A stretch of DNA of 64,000 bases from Clostridiales bacterium (GTDB taxonomy: Bacteria; Bacillota; Clostridia; Peptostreptococcales; Anaerovoracaceae). Of this stretch, positions 52,815 through 60,675 are shown in pieces (the first letter of the stretch is position 1; the number at the start of each line of letters is the position of its first letter). The translations under genes and the position numbers were made by a program. The notes beneath the pieces are model-generated. The model searched no databases and had not been told where the DNA came from. It saw nothing but the letters and a program-made list of their open reading frames with translations. The DNA is taken from positions 2,880,929-2,944,928 of the forward strand of contig CP042469.1 of NCBI GenBank assembly GCA_015243575.1, in the 5' to 3' direction.

Positions 52815-53753
52815 CTAAATTGTCTTCTGATAATCGGCAAAGGTGCGAAATACTTTCAGACCATGCCGCTCATAGAACCTTCTTCCAGGAACATCGGTAG
52901 AAACGAAATACAGGTGATAAATTCCCCTCTTTTCCATCTCAAATTGCATCAGATCAAACAGAATTCCTCCGATGCCGTAGTTTCTCACATCTGCCTTAAC
53001 TCCGAAGGGACCAAAACGCATCGGATTGCCATCAATCATTCTCATGCAAAATCCAACAATTTTTTCCTCACGGTCCAGAACCAGTAGAATACAATCCTCA
53101 GCAGTGTTGCTTTGCATGGATATTAGTGCATTGCGCTTCCATCCTCCTCCGAACTCTTCTTTTAAAAATTCAAGAAGCTCCAGAGCATATTGATAGTCAA
53201 AGTTTATGAACCGGAATCCCGCTTCATGTGCCTTGGAAAGCTTTTCCCTGGTGTCCTCACTGATCTGATATCCATGAAGATCCTTACACATGGAATAGCT
53301 TTCTTTCCCTGATTGGTATCCCATCGTTTCAAAGAATTTCACCGCCGCGTCATAGTTTTCCACGTCAACACCTGGAAAAAAATAGTTGGGGCTGTATGCG
53401 CCGAGGGTTATGGTCTCTGCCCCCATGGATTTGAGTTGTTTTTCCGCTTTGGCAACCAGCGCATCTCCGATGCCCTTTCGCCTATGTTTCTGATCAACAA
53501 ACAATACATTGATCCATCCCCGGGTTGGCTCAAGACCCCTTTCCAGGTATGGGAATTTTCGTTTTGTTGCCAGAAGAAAGCCAGCTACATTTCCCTCTTC
53601 CAGAGCTATATAACACAGCTCATTGTCAAAATTGTCGTCAAACAAAGCCTGTTTTCGGAATTTGCCCACGGTGATGGGATCTGCTGTAAGCGTCTTATTC
53701 CACAGTGCAACAACGTCGTTTTCATACCGCTGATCATAGCTTACGATCTCCAT
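52815..53753 (-). CDS. Tandem GNAT-domain N-acetyltransferase
   Basis: 312 residues with two GNAT folds. Acetyl-CoA loops are HRRKGIGDALVAKAEKQL near residue 90 and VRNYGIGGILFDLMQFEM near residue 255. FRFINFDYQYALELLEF between them starts the second copy. GGAGGTGG precedes the ATG. First gene of the MurNAc-type PTS operon; acetylation of an amino sugar or muropeptide product is plausible but unproven. Confidence 0.85.
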   Translation of the reverse strand: MEIVSYDQRYENDVVALWNKTLTADPITVGKFRKQALFDDNFDNELCYIALEEGNVAGFLLATKRKFPYLERGLEPTRGWINVLFVDQKHRRKGIGDALVAKAEKQLKSMGAETITLGAYSPNYFFPGVDVENYDAAVKFFETMGYQSGKESYSMCKDLHGYQISEDTREKLSKAHEAGFRFINFDYQYALELLEFLKEEFGGGWKRNALISMQSNTAEDCILLVLDREEKIVGFCMRMIDGNPMRFGPFGVKADVRNYGIGGILFDLMQFEMEKRGIYHLYFVSTDVPGRRFYERHGLKVFRTFADYQKTI

Positions 53754-53808
53754 TCGTCCACCTCCTTTATATTGCTGTATTTCAATTTAAGGGACAAGAT
53801 TTAGAATA

Positions 53809-53829
53809 TTAACATGTTAATATGTTAAG
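53809..53829. promoter_or_regulatory. Putative GntR operator upstream of the PTS operon
   Basis: TTAACATGTTAA followed by TTAATATGTTAAG gives two overlapping dyads (53809-53829), about 55 bases before the GNAT start. A related TTAACATATTTATG lies upstream of the GntR gene itself. I infer binding by the GntR/UTRA regulator. Confidence 0.45.
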
Positions 53830-53920
53830 TTATGTTCATTATAAACCTGCGTTTTCATTTATGCAAGATCTTTCTCTGAACTTTTTCTGTAATGATTGTA
53901 CTAAAATCTGGGTACGGCCC

Positions 53921-53958
53921 AAAAAAAGAAAACCGCCCGGTGGTATGTTACCGGACAG
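53921..53958 (-). terminator. Intrinsic terminator of the TraB-like gene
   Basis: On the minus strand CCGGT (53954-53950) pairs with ACCGG (53941-53937), with CTG and CGG flanks, followed by TTTTCTTTTTTT. It lies about 75 bases after the TraB-like stop. Confidence 0.65.
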
Positions 53959-54032
53959 TTTAGCGCGTATTGTTTTCACAAACGGCAGTATCGGTGCTGG
54001 ATCAGAAAACAGTTTTATGGATCCTATCAACG

Positions 54033-55349
54033 CTACATATGGAACAGATTCCGGATCATATCCAAGCCCGCAACGAAGGTTCCGATGGAGGCACCGATAT
54101 TTGCCATCATTACGACCATAAGGATTTTTAAAAATCTGTTTCTGAAAAAGCCTTTAAAGCTGAATATGTCTTGCGGAATGTTATTGACGTCTTTTACCGT
54201 GGGCTTTTTAATCCATGCCTCCACGAGTCCGGTGAACCAGCCGCAGGCTAACACCGGATTGATGGTCGTAAAAGGTGCCGCTACAAAGGACGTTAAAATG
54301 CTCAGGGGGTGGGCCAACGACAATGCGGTGAAACCAGCCGCAAGGAGGCCTGTCCATAAAACCCAGGCCGACAGCTGCTGAAGGCCTGTCTGAAAGCTAA
54401 CCACAAAGGCATAAACGATGAGCACCAAAATTGCCCCAGGAATAATCCAACCGACTGCTTTTGAGAGTTTGCTCTTGGGAGGCGCTGTGGAAATACTGCT
54501 GATATCACGTTCGATGTCAATCTCCTTGGTTACTCCCGGAACATGGGCTCCGCCAAGAACCGCAACGACTTTTTTCCCCGGCGCTGTTCTGATTTTCGAA
54601 GCAAGATACTGATCTCTTTCATTGATCAGCACTTCACCGATACTCGGAAATTCTTTGTGCATTCCCGTGATGGCTGTCTCCAGGATATCGCTCTCAAGAA
54701 GCTCGTGAAGCTCTTTTTCCGAAATCTCGGTATCCTCATCAAAGGAAAACAATAGGCTGGTAAGCAGTTTTGACTTTTCCCAAAAGCTCAGCTTTCGCCA
54801 GATGCGGAGAAATGTTGTCTGGATATCACGATCTGCCAGGACAAGCTTCGCTCCCACTTCCTCGGCACTTTTTATGCCTTGGATCATCTCGCCGCCGACA
54901 TTGGTTCCCAGCTGCTTTGCAAGCTTTTTTTGGTAGGAACTCAATGCAAGGTTCACGAGCAGGAAACCCACTCGGTTTGATTTGATCACCTTGACGATGT
55001 CGGTATTTTCCCACGCTTTAGGATCCTGAAGATTTTTATATCTGCCCTCATCCAGCTCAATACAGACACTGTCCGGCTTTTCTTCTGAAATCACTCTCTT
55101 GACCAGTTCCACACTTTGCTGAGATACATGAGCTGTGGCCAGCAGGATGATCTCCTTACCCTGATAATTTAGCTTTGTGATGTGGCTGTCATCGCTTGTT
55201 ATGCTGTCATCGCTTGTTATGCTGCCATCGCTTGTTATGCTGCCATCGCTGATGTCAGCTCTAATTTTGCTGTCATTATTTATCTGACAATCTTCATTTA
55301 TTTTGCTTCCGTCATTTATCTGACTGTCATCAATATTGTTATTGCTCAT
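54033..55349 (-). CDS. TraB/PrgY-family membrane protein
   Basis: 438 residues. The low-complexity N-terminus (about 1-55) is rich in Asn/Asp/Ser with repeated SITSDD/SITSDG units. The TraB domain (about 60-280) has LLATAHVSQQSVELVK near residue 69, VCIELDEGRY near residue 94 and VVAVLGGAHVPGV near residue 262. The C-terminal part has three to four helices. PrgY-type proteins act against peptide pheromones and TraB-fold proteins are proposed membrane proteases; the role here is unknown. SD AAAAGGAG precedes the ATG. Confidence 0.88.
   Translation of the reverse strand: MSNNNIDDSQINDGSKINEDCQINNDSKIRADISDGSITSDGSITSDDSITSDDSHITKLNYQGKEIILLATAHVSQQSVELVKRVISEEKPDSVCIELDEGRYKNLQDPKAWENTDIVKVIKSNRVGFLLVNLALSSYQKKLAKQLGTNVGGEMIQGIKSAEEVGAKLVLADRDIQTTFLRIWRKLSFWEKSKLLTSLLFSFDEDTEISEKELHELLESDILETAITGMHKEFPSIGEVLINERDQYLASKIRTAPGKKVVAVLGGAHVPGVTKEIDIERDISSISTAPPKSKLSKAVGWIIPGAILVLIVYAFVVSFQTGLQQLSAWVLWTGLLAAGFTALSLAHPLSILTSFVAAPFTTINPVLACGWFTGLVEAWIKKPTVKDVNNIPQDIFSFKGFFRNRFLKILMVVMMANIGASIGTFVAGLDMIRNLFHM
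55191..55244. repeat. 18-bp tandem repeat in the TraB-like gene
   Basis: Three 18-bp units (55191-55208, 55209-55226, 55227-55244), each ATCGCTTGTTATGCTG-C with one variable base. They encode the SITSDD/SITSDG hexapeptides of the N-terminal tail. In-frame units can vary in number without shifting the frame. Confidence 0.85.
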
Positions 55350-55620
55350 TAGTCGCTCCTTTTATGTTTAACGGGCTCTTCATCTAGTATATACCCGATT
55401 TGGCTCTTTAGTAATATAGTAACACAGGGATACAGATATATCCACAATGATAAATGATAGGGGCGCATGAAACTCGGTTATTTTTTTATATTAATTCTAA
55501 AATGGTCAATCACTTGCTAGTGACATAAAAATTTCTTGAGAAAATTAATAATTTTTTAATACTCTCTTTATATAATCTTCACATTTGGGTTATAAACTAA
55601 ATACAAGGGGGTGTTTTAAT

Positions 55621-55719
55621 ATGTTAAAAAGAATTGATATGGAAGGGGTTTTTTCCGTATGTATTGTAATCGTGATCGCTTTTCTGTTTACCATGAAAGC
55701 CTTTTACAATTTAAGCTGA
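55621..55719 (+). CDS. Tiny single-helix membrane protein (32 aa)
   Basis: The ORF MLKRIDMEGVFSVCIVIVIA continues with a hydrophobic helix and ends FYNLS. Positive N-terminus then one transmembrane segment. A strong AAGGGGGTG ribosome binding site lies seven bases before the ATG, and an intrinsic terminator follows at 55750-55775. -10-like TATAAT sequences lie about 50 bases upstream. No family recognised; the SD and terminator make it a credible gene. Confidence 0.6.
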   Translation: MLKRIDMEGVFSVCIVIVIAFLFTMKAFYNLS

Positions 55720-55749
55720 TAGAAAACAAATAAAACGAAAGTAGTTGGG

Positions 55750-55775
55750 AACGTCCATTTTATGGGCGTTTTTAA
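55750..55775 (+). terminator. Intrinsic terminator after the tiny membrane protein
   Basis: AACGTCC (55750-55756) pairs with GGGCGTT (55764-55770), followed by TTTTTAAT. It lies 30 bases after the 32-aa ORF stop. Confidence 0.7.
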
Positions 55776-55857
55776 TATTGTACGAAACATTGATTCCCGC
55801 TATATTGACCGGGAAGTGGTGATGATGCAAGGCTTTTTTCTGCCTAAGCGATTTTGG

Positions 55858-56505
55858 TTATTGGCCATTCTCTGCCGTCTGCGCTTTTTCATCGCGCCTT
55901 TTCTTAATCGTTCCCATGGCCATATAAGTACCAATGAGCATTGCCTGGTCCTCAATTTGTTCAAATATCTGGGTTTCTAAATCATAGTTGCCAGTTGCGA
56001 TCGCCTTAATTTCGTTATTTTTTAATTCTACATAGCCATACATCAATTTTTTGATTTCGTCCTGCTTATAATATGGGTTAATCCTCGCGAGAAACTCTGA
56101 CAATCGGTCAGCTACTTGGTATAATTGATTTCTGTTAATTTCAATTGAAAGCGCATCTTTGTTTTTATAGCTGTTCGTCAGCTGCCAGTTATCGTTTATC
56201 AAGTTTGTTATGATATTCAGAAATTCCTGAGAATCCTGATCACTGTAGTATTGATTAAATTCCTTAAAAAATTCCGAGGGCAAACTTATAAATAACTCTT
56301 TTCCAATGGAACTTTGCTCCGGAGAATTTCCAATCGTCGCTTGGATCAGACTTCTGGTCCAATAGACAATTTTCATCCATAAGGTAATAAAATTGATGAG
56401 AATCTGTACTTCTTCAAAGGTATACTGTTCTATTTCCTGCATTGCGATCACGGTGCATTTATTATTTTGCAAAATTACACCTCTCCGCTCATCAAATTCA
56501 TCCAT
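55858..56505 (-). CDS. Hypothetical helical protein
   Basis: 215 residues, mostly helical and soluble. It has VQILINFITLWMKIVYWTRS near residue 32, a middle repeat-like part with INDNWQLTNSYKNKDALS and a region with LARINPYYKQDEIKKLMYGY near residue 138. These spaced W-x-R/WTRS and NPYY patterns resemble a Clostridial family often labelled acetylglutamate kinase without support; it shows no kinase motif. It overlaps the holin-like gene by eight bases. Function unknown. Confidence 0.6.
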   Translation of the reverse strand: MDEFDERRGVILQNNKCTVIAMQEIEQYTFEEVQILINFITLWMKIVYWTRSLIQATIGNSPEQSSIGKELFISLPSEFFKEFNQYYSDQDSQEFLNIITNLINDNWQLTNSYKNKDALSIEINRNQLYQVADRLSEFLARINPYYKQDEIKKLMYGYVELKNNEIKAIATGNYDLETQIFEQIEDQAMLIGTYMAMGTIKKRRDEKAQTAENGQ

Positions 56506-56788
56506 TTCGTTTCATCGCCTGCTTGATCAGTTCGTTGCCAAAGACCGTTACCGCAGCAATTAGTACTGATTGGATGATTACGGCAACCAGCACCTGTGGA
56601 GAGAACCCTTCCCCCATATAGATGCTCACATAAGCAAGCGTAATCAAAAAACTGATTCCCAGAAGTATGTATGGAATGGTCCACGTGTTTTTGAACCTGT
56701 CGTTGAGCTTTAGAAACAACCCCACGCAGTACAAAAATACAATGAGAATAAAGAGCTCTGGCCGAATAAATTCTAATATGCTTTCCAA
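56498..56788 (-). CDS. Holin-like small membrane protein
   Basis: 96 residues with three hydrophobic segments (about 9-27, 38-57, 65-85) and a charged tail EIIKQAMKRNG-like. It resembles phage holin families. TTG at 56788 behind GGAGG (seven bases) is preferred over an in-frame ATG 42 bases upstream. No other phage genes are nearby, so it may be a domesticated holin or another small membrane protein. It overlaps the next gene by eight bases. Confidence 0.65.
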   Translation of the reverse strand: MESILEFIRPELFILIVFLYCVGLFLKLNDRFKNTWTIPYILLGISFLITLAYVSIYMGEGFSPQVLVAVIIQSVLIAAVTVFGNELIKQAMKRNG

Positions 56789-56905
56789 ATTAATCCCTCC
56801 TCCAAAGTTCAGATAGTTCACCTGTTTCATATCCTCTTGTATTTTATGCGGGTATCTCTAGACTTATCCAGTATTTTCTTTCATCTGCGCCTCACGGCCT
56901 TGTCA

Positions 56906-56990
56906 CGTCTGCCCCATGTTCATGTTTATGTACATGTTCATGCTGCTGAACTGCTTCGAAGTCGACCCAATTGGGGCAGGCGTTTTAATA
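56906..56990 (+). terminator. Long-loop hairpin, terminator-like
   Basis: CGTCTGCCCCA (56906-56916) pairs with TGGGGCAGGCG (56972-56982), followed by TTTTAATATTT. The loop holds CATG-rich repeats (CATGTTCATG). No gene ends just upstream on the plus strand, so it may end a small RNA or antisense transcript. No gene is seen in 56831-57052. Confidence 0.4.
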
Positions 56991-57052
56991 TTTGGCCATA
57001 CAGCAAGTTCCTCTGCTATTTTATAGCCTGAGGTACTTACAAGTGTTTCCCC

Positions 57053-57526
57053 TTAATCGTGATGTTCCTCATGCATTGCATCTTCCTTGGTTCTATGAAT
57101 CGTTCCATTCGGGTGCGCTGGCGGTGCATAGACAGAGTATAGCTTCAACGGCTTATCTCCTGTATTAATCAGATTGTGCCATGTACCTGCCGGAATAATA
57201 ATTGCATAATCATCGTCAACCTCTTCCTGATAATTCAATTGATCCATGTGATAACCCATTTTTATCAGTCCGGTTCCATCTTCAATTCTTAAAAATTGAT
57301 CCAGATCTCGATGAATCTCCTGGCCAATATCTTCTCCGGGTTCAATACTCATCAAGGTTAACTGTAAATGATCTCCCGTCCACAATGCAGTACGAAAGCA
57401 ATCATTTTGCTCTGTCAATTGATCTATGTCGAAGGCAATAGGCTTCGGACCATAGTCCATTGGATCCAGCGTGCAATTGCTCTTAAACTTTTTCTGGCTG
57501 TATGTAGTGGTTACGTGCTTAGGCAT
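57053..57526 (-). CDS. Cupin-domain protein
   Basis: 157 residues, single cupin barrel. Motif 1 region IGQEIHRDLDQFLRIEDGTG near residue 66 and motif 2 region PAGTWHNLINTGDKPLKLY near residue 112 keep metal-ligand His residues. A His/Glu-rich tail ends the protein. AAAGGAA precedes the ATG. Similar proteins are annotated as mannose-6-phosphate-isomerase-like cupins; the substrate is unknown. Confidence 0.85.
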   Translation of the reverse strand: MPKHVTTTYSQKKFKSNCTLDPMDYGPKPIAFDIDQLTEQNDCFRTALWTGDHLQLTLMSIEPGEDIGQEIHRDLDQFLRIEDGTGLIKMGYHMDQLNYQEEVDDDYAIIIPAGTWHNLINTGDKPLKLYSVYAPPAHPNGTIHRTKEDAMHEEHHD

Positions 57527-57693
57527 TTAAAATCATTCCTTTCATTGTATGTATCCATTTATCATATTCTTTACGGGACCACTTTGTGCCAGAGTTCGTA
57601 TTGATATAAATATCAACAACGCATCAGAAACAAAGGCGAAGAAATGAATGAATAACGTAAAAAAGAAACTACTTAAACAAGCAGTCTCTTTTG

Positions 57694-57768
57694 TGGCTGG
57701 AAAAGTGGGACTCGAACCCACAACCTCCCGGTTAACAGCCGATTGCTCTACCATTGAGCTATAATCCA
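57694..57768 (-). tRNA. tRNA-Asn (GTT), weakly paired
   Basis: 75 nt with a D arm (GCTC/GAGC), anticodon loop CTGTTAA (anticodon GTT, Asn), T arm GTGGG-TTCGAGT-CCCAC and encoded CCA. Two T-T mismatches fall at acceptor positions 5 and 6, and the first anticodon-stem pair is A-G followed by a T-G wobble. A healthy tRNA-Asn pairs better, so this may be a diverged or decaying copy. Confidence 0.8.
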
Positions 57769-57876
57769 AGATTGATATTGGTGATTTCTAGTATATAGTA
57801 TTGATTGAAATTTTCCTAAGATACCTGGATAATTTTTCATACGATTAGTGCTTGACGCTTACGGCATTTGTTTAAA

Positions 57877-58065
57877 TTATAATTTACTGTTGTAGCGGTG
57901 GGGCTTATTCCAGCTTTCCAGTTGTTTAAGATTTATTATTTGCTGATCGAATAGCCACCCCAGATACTTTGTCCACTCACTGGAAATTGAAGTTACATCC
58001 TCTTCCCCAATGCTCGGTAAATATTCTTGATTAAATATTAATTCTGCTTCCTTTTTTCTCATCAT
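57877..58065 (-). CDS. Small hypothetical protein (62 aa)
   Basis: Begins MMRKKEAELIFNQEYLPSIG and has a Trp-rich half (SSEWTKYLGWLFDQQIINLK). AGAGG lies four to seven bases before two consecutive ATGs. No membrane segment and no family recognised. Stands alone between the tRNA and a gene-poor stretch. Confidence 0.5.
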   Translation of the reverse strand: MMRKKEAELIFNQEYLPSIGEEDVTSISSEWTKYLGWLFDQQIINLKQLESWNKPHRYNSKL

Positions 58066-58360
58066 AAATCCTCTTTCGGCTGGTCATAGCACTCATTACA
58101 ATTCAACTTCTGATAACATTTTCCCCCATTCGAATATTATTATTCCATTCAGTTTCCTTTATTCCCTATGGCGGTGAAACCGCTCGTAACTGCCGCAGCA
58201 CAAGAATTCTTTTCTCCTGCAGCAACAATAAAAAATTCAATCAGGTGAATATATAATGCCTAGAACGCGCATACTAATGTCGTTTCGTGAGATAAGAAGA
58301 CCAAACATGTGTTACTCAAAATCGAACTTCCATCACGATGGGAAAGGAGACTATTTTTTC

Positions 58361-58426
58361 ATGGATAAGAATAATAAGAAAAAAAAGAACGAATCCAAGA
58401 ACAAATCAAAAAACAATACGAAATAA
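58361..58426 (+). CDS. Tiny Lys/Asn-rich ORF (21 aa)
   Basis: MDKNNKKKKNESKNKSKNNT then K and stop. GGAAAGGAGA lies ten bases before the ATG. Composition resembles very small basic proteins common in Clostridia. Could be a real small protein or a chance ORF; the ribosome binding site favours the first. 58066-58360 otherwise holds no gene. Confidence 0.45.
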   Translation: MDKNNKKKKNESKNKSKNNTK

Positions 58427-58480
58427 GCCTGCTGAAGCTATATTTAGCTGTAACAGAAGCACAATTATTATTTAAAAATA

Positions 58481-58509
58481 TTGACAATTGTCTTCTATTC
58501 ACATATACT
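58481..58509 (+). promoter_or_regulatory. Sigma-A promoter of the cold-shock gene
   Basis: TTGACA (58481-58486), 17 bases, TATACT (58504-58509). Transcription near 58517 gives a leader of about 108 bases, the long 5' UTR usual for cspA-type genes. Confidence 0.8.
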
Positions 58510-58624
58510 AAAAGTAATTCTAAATGTATTAATTGATGGCTGCAGGCTTAGGTCAATTTCCATTTTGACTTACACTGTGGCTTTTGTTTTTGCACGGGAT
58601 AATAAGTATTAAGGAGGTACCTAG

Positions 58625-58837
58625 ATGAATAGTGGTACTGTAAAATGGTTTAACGAAGGTAAAGGATTTGGATTTATTTCCAACAACGATGGTTCTGGAG
58701 ATGTTTTCGTGCATTTCTCAGCAATTCAGAGCGATGGATATAAATCTTTGGCAGAAGGACAGCAGGTAACATTTGATACCGAAGCCGATCCTAAGGATTC
58801 CAGAAAGCTTCGCGCAATCAACGTTCGCCCGGCTTAA
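58625..58837 (+). CDS. Cold-shock protein (CspA family)
   Basis: 70-residue OB-fold RNA chaperone. RNP1 KGFGFI near residue 13 and RNP2 VFVHF near residue 27 are intact, and [15 protein letters not shown] is the classical start. AAGGAGG lies eight bases before the ATG. Behind a near-consensus promoter and followed by an intrinsic terminator, so it is a single-gene unit. Confidence 0.96.
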   Translation: MNSGTVKWFNEGKGFGFISNNDGSGDVFVHFSAIQSDGYKSLAEGQQVTFDTEADPKDSRKLRAINVRPA

Positions 58838-58849
58838 ATTGCCGCAACA

Positions 58850-58880
58850 AATCCGCTCCTTTGGGGTGGATTTTTTTTTG
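58850..58880 (+). terminator. Intrinsic terminator of the cold-shock gene
   Basis: AATCCGCTCC (58850-58859) pairs with GGGGTGGATT (58863-58872) with one mismatch, followed by TTTTTTTT. Confidence 0.85.
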
Positions 58881-58996
58881 CCCAGATTTTGAGCGCTAAT
58901 CTTTACAAACCTTTAACCTAATCTTCATCTGTTCGTTACAAAAATCGCCTATACTGATAACAGACCAGAAAATTTTTTCATTGGCTTTCTTCTCTA

Positions 58997-59030
58997 AACT
59001 GCCCCTGGAACAACCAGGGGCAGTTTTATT
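58997..59030 (+). terminator. Strong orphan terminator
   Basis: AACTGCCCCTGG (58997-59008) pairs perfectly with CCAGGGGCAGTT (59014-59025), then TTATT. It lies about 120 bases after the cold-shock terminator with no ORF in between, so it could end a short RNA transcribed from 58900-59000 or act as a second stop. Confidence 0.75.
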
Positions 59031-59092
59031 GTATCAGCGCACCAACGGCAAAGCCGCAGGAGGAAGCGCATCTATTGATTTTTGATTGAGTG

Positions 59093-59989
59093 CTATCTTC
59101 TGTCATGATTCCTTCTGTTGTTCAAGCTTTTATAAAAATCAATTGACTTTCTGTTGGTTTGCTCAAAGTAAAATCGGAATTCCTGTGATGACAATTTTAT
59201 ATTGATTGACTCTAGCCCCACATATTTCTCATCCTTTTCCGGGATCAAGATACCTAACTTTTCAATTGGGATATAAATCGTACTATAATCATAGTTGGCC
59301 TTCCCCTTTTTCATGATTGTTCTTCCTCTGGTAAAGACGATCAGCTCTTTATTGTTGGTAAGATGCAGGCAGTTTAACAAAATCGATCTTGATAAAAAAT
59401 GTCCTATCCTTGCTGCAAAATTACCCTTTGCCAACTTTAAAGGGATTGACCTTTGCACTGCACAAACCCGAAGATCCGGAATCATTGGTTTGATATCTTT
59501 CAGCATATTTCTATATAAGACTTCTACGCCCAAATCTTCTTCTGGACCAAACTCACTTTTGAGTTCAAAGGATTTCTGCGTGTATTTATCTCTAATTATG
59601 CCGATAAATTTAACGATAAGATTACTTGAGACTGTATTATAGGGTATGGTTAATTTGGTATGATTCAAGAAAATGGTAAGCGTCCCCTTAAGCAGCCGCC
59701 TATGATCTTCGATCCCCTCAATGTTGCTGTAATAGACCCTATGCTCTTCCACATGCTCATCAACGCGCTTGAGTATATAAATAGAATCCGCATAAAGACC
59801 AATCACATAATCATATAAATTCATGTCTGGTCTGGCATTCCGTCGCTCCAGATTTCTGGGAATCTTGATCACCATAAGGCTGTTATCGCCGCTTTTGTAA
59901 TATGGTACGAACAAAGGAGGCAGCGGGTGCTCCTCATTCACTTCGTAAATCCATGGGCCAAAAGCATCATATTCTGATACTGTAATCAT
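59093..59989 (-). CDS. Hypothetical protein, possible PH-like domains
   Basis: 298 residues, soluble, not recognised. Two beta-rich halves: LYDYVIGLYADSIYILKRVD with HRVYYSNIEGIEDHRRL (about 70-115) and LIVFTRGRTIMKKGKANYDY with IYIPIEKLGILIPEKDEKY (about 220-265), each reminiscent of bacterial PH-like/SHOCT-neighbour domains that read a value and then compare. AAAGGTGATATG precedes the ATG. 15 bases from the TetR stop and co-directional, so it may be its target. Confidence 0.6.
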   Translation of the reverse strand: MITVSEYDAFGPWIYEVNEEHPLPPLFVPYYKSGDNSLMVIKIPRNLERRNARPDMNLYDYVIGLYADSIYILKRVDEHVEEHRVYYSNIEGIEDHRRLLKGTLTIFLNHTKLTIPYNTVSSNLIVKFIGIIRDKYTQKSFELKSEFGPEEDLGVEVLYRNMLKDIKPMIPDLRVCAVQRSIPLKLAKGNFAARIGHFLSRSILLNCLHLTNNKELIVFTRGRTIMKKGKANYDYSTIYIPIEKLGILIPEKDEKYVGLESINIKLSSQEFRFYFEQTNRKSIDFYKSLNNRRNHDRR

Positions 59990-60004
59990 TTTTCATATCA
60001 CCTT

Positions 60005-60580
60005 TCAAACCTGTTGTTTTAACAGAACCGGTATATATTTCGCAACATGATATAGCGGTGCCATATCCTTCTTTGTTAATGCACTGATCAGTGCCCCTTC
60101 CATCATTACTTGTAATATAATACCCAGCTCGTCAGCCTTTTTCTTATCAAATCCACTCTTGACTAACTTTGCCGAGAAACCATTTTCCCATGATTCAAAG
60201 GCATTCTTGCAGCTTTCTCTTATGGGCTCGCTGATTGCTGAGGTCTCAAGTGCTAATAAACTGACGGTATAAGGAATGACTTCTTTCAGATCAATAATTT
60301 CCTGTGCAATCTGGTCGATAAAGACCTGTATGGATTCCACCGGATCATCGATCTGATCCAGATATTCCGTTATTTTCTGCCGAATAAAATCACTGGTTAG
60401 TTTTACTGCCTCTATTGCCAGTTCTTCTTTTCCATTTGGGAAGTAGTAATACAGTGAGCCTTTTGGCGTACCGCTCTCTTTGATAATTTGGCTCAATCCA
60501 GTAGCATGATATCCTTGTCTTAAAAAAAGGCGTGACGCAGTTAGCAGTATTTTGTTTCGAGTATCTGATTTGCCTTTCAT
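60005..60580 (-). CDS. TetR/AcrR-family repressor (LmrA/YxaF-like)
   Basis: 191 residues. N-terminal HTH (ILLTASRLFLRQGYHATGLS, QIIKESGTPKGSLYYYFPNG) and a C-terminal ligand domain typical of the LmrA/QdoR-YxaF group. GGAGG precedes the ATG. Its own promoter region contains a matching operator (60597-60621), so autorepression is expected. Ligand unknown; in relatives, flavonoids or drugs. Confidence 0.92.
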   Translation of the reverse strand: MKGKSDTRNKILLTASRLFLRQGYHATGLSQIIKESGTPKGSLYYYFPNGKEELAIEAVKLTSDFIRQKITEYLDQIDDPVESIQVFIDQIAQEIIDLKEVIPYTVSLLALETSAISEPIRESCKNAFESWENGFSAKLVKSGFDKKKADELGIILQVMMEGALISALTKKDMAPLYHVAKYIPVLLKQQV

Positions 60581-60596
60581 TTGATGTTACCTCCAG

Positions 60597-60621
60597 TATT
60601 ATATAGACCGATCACTATAAT
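60597..60621. promoter_or_regulatory. TetR operator (LmrA/YxaF box-like)
   Basis: Core ATAGACCGATCACTAT flanked by TATTAT and AAT. It matches the ATAGACYGGTCTAT-type box of LmrA/QdoR. Sits 17 bases before the TetR ATG, overlapping a -10-like TATTAT. Confidence 0.7.
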
Positions 60622-60675
60622 TATAAGCAATTAAGCTTGTGATGTAAAGTTAGAAAATTGATATCTCACTCAACA

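Noticed and set aside
56498-56788. Prophage remnant
   Set aside because: Only one holin-like protein and no integrase, structural, lysin or attachment-site genes nearby.
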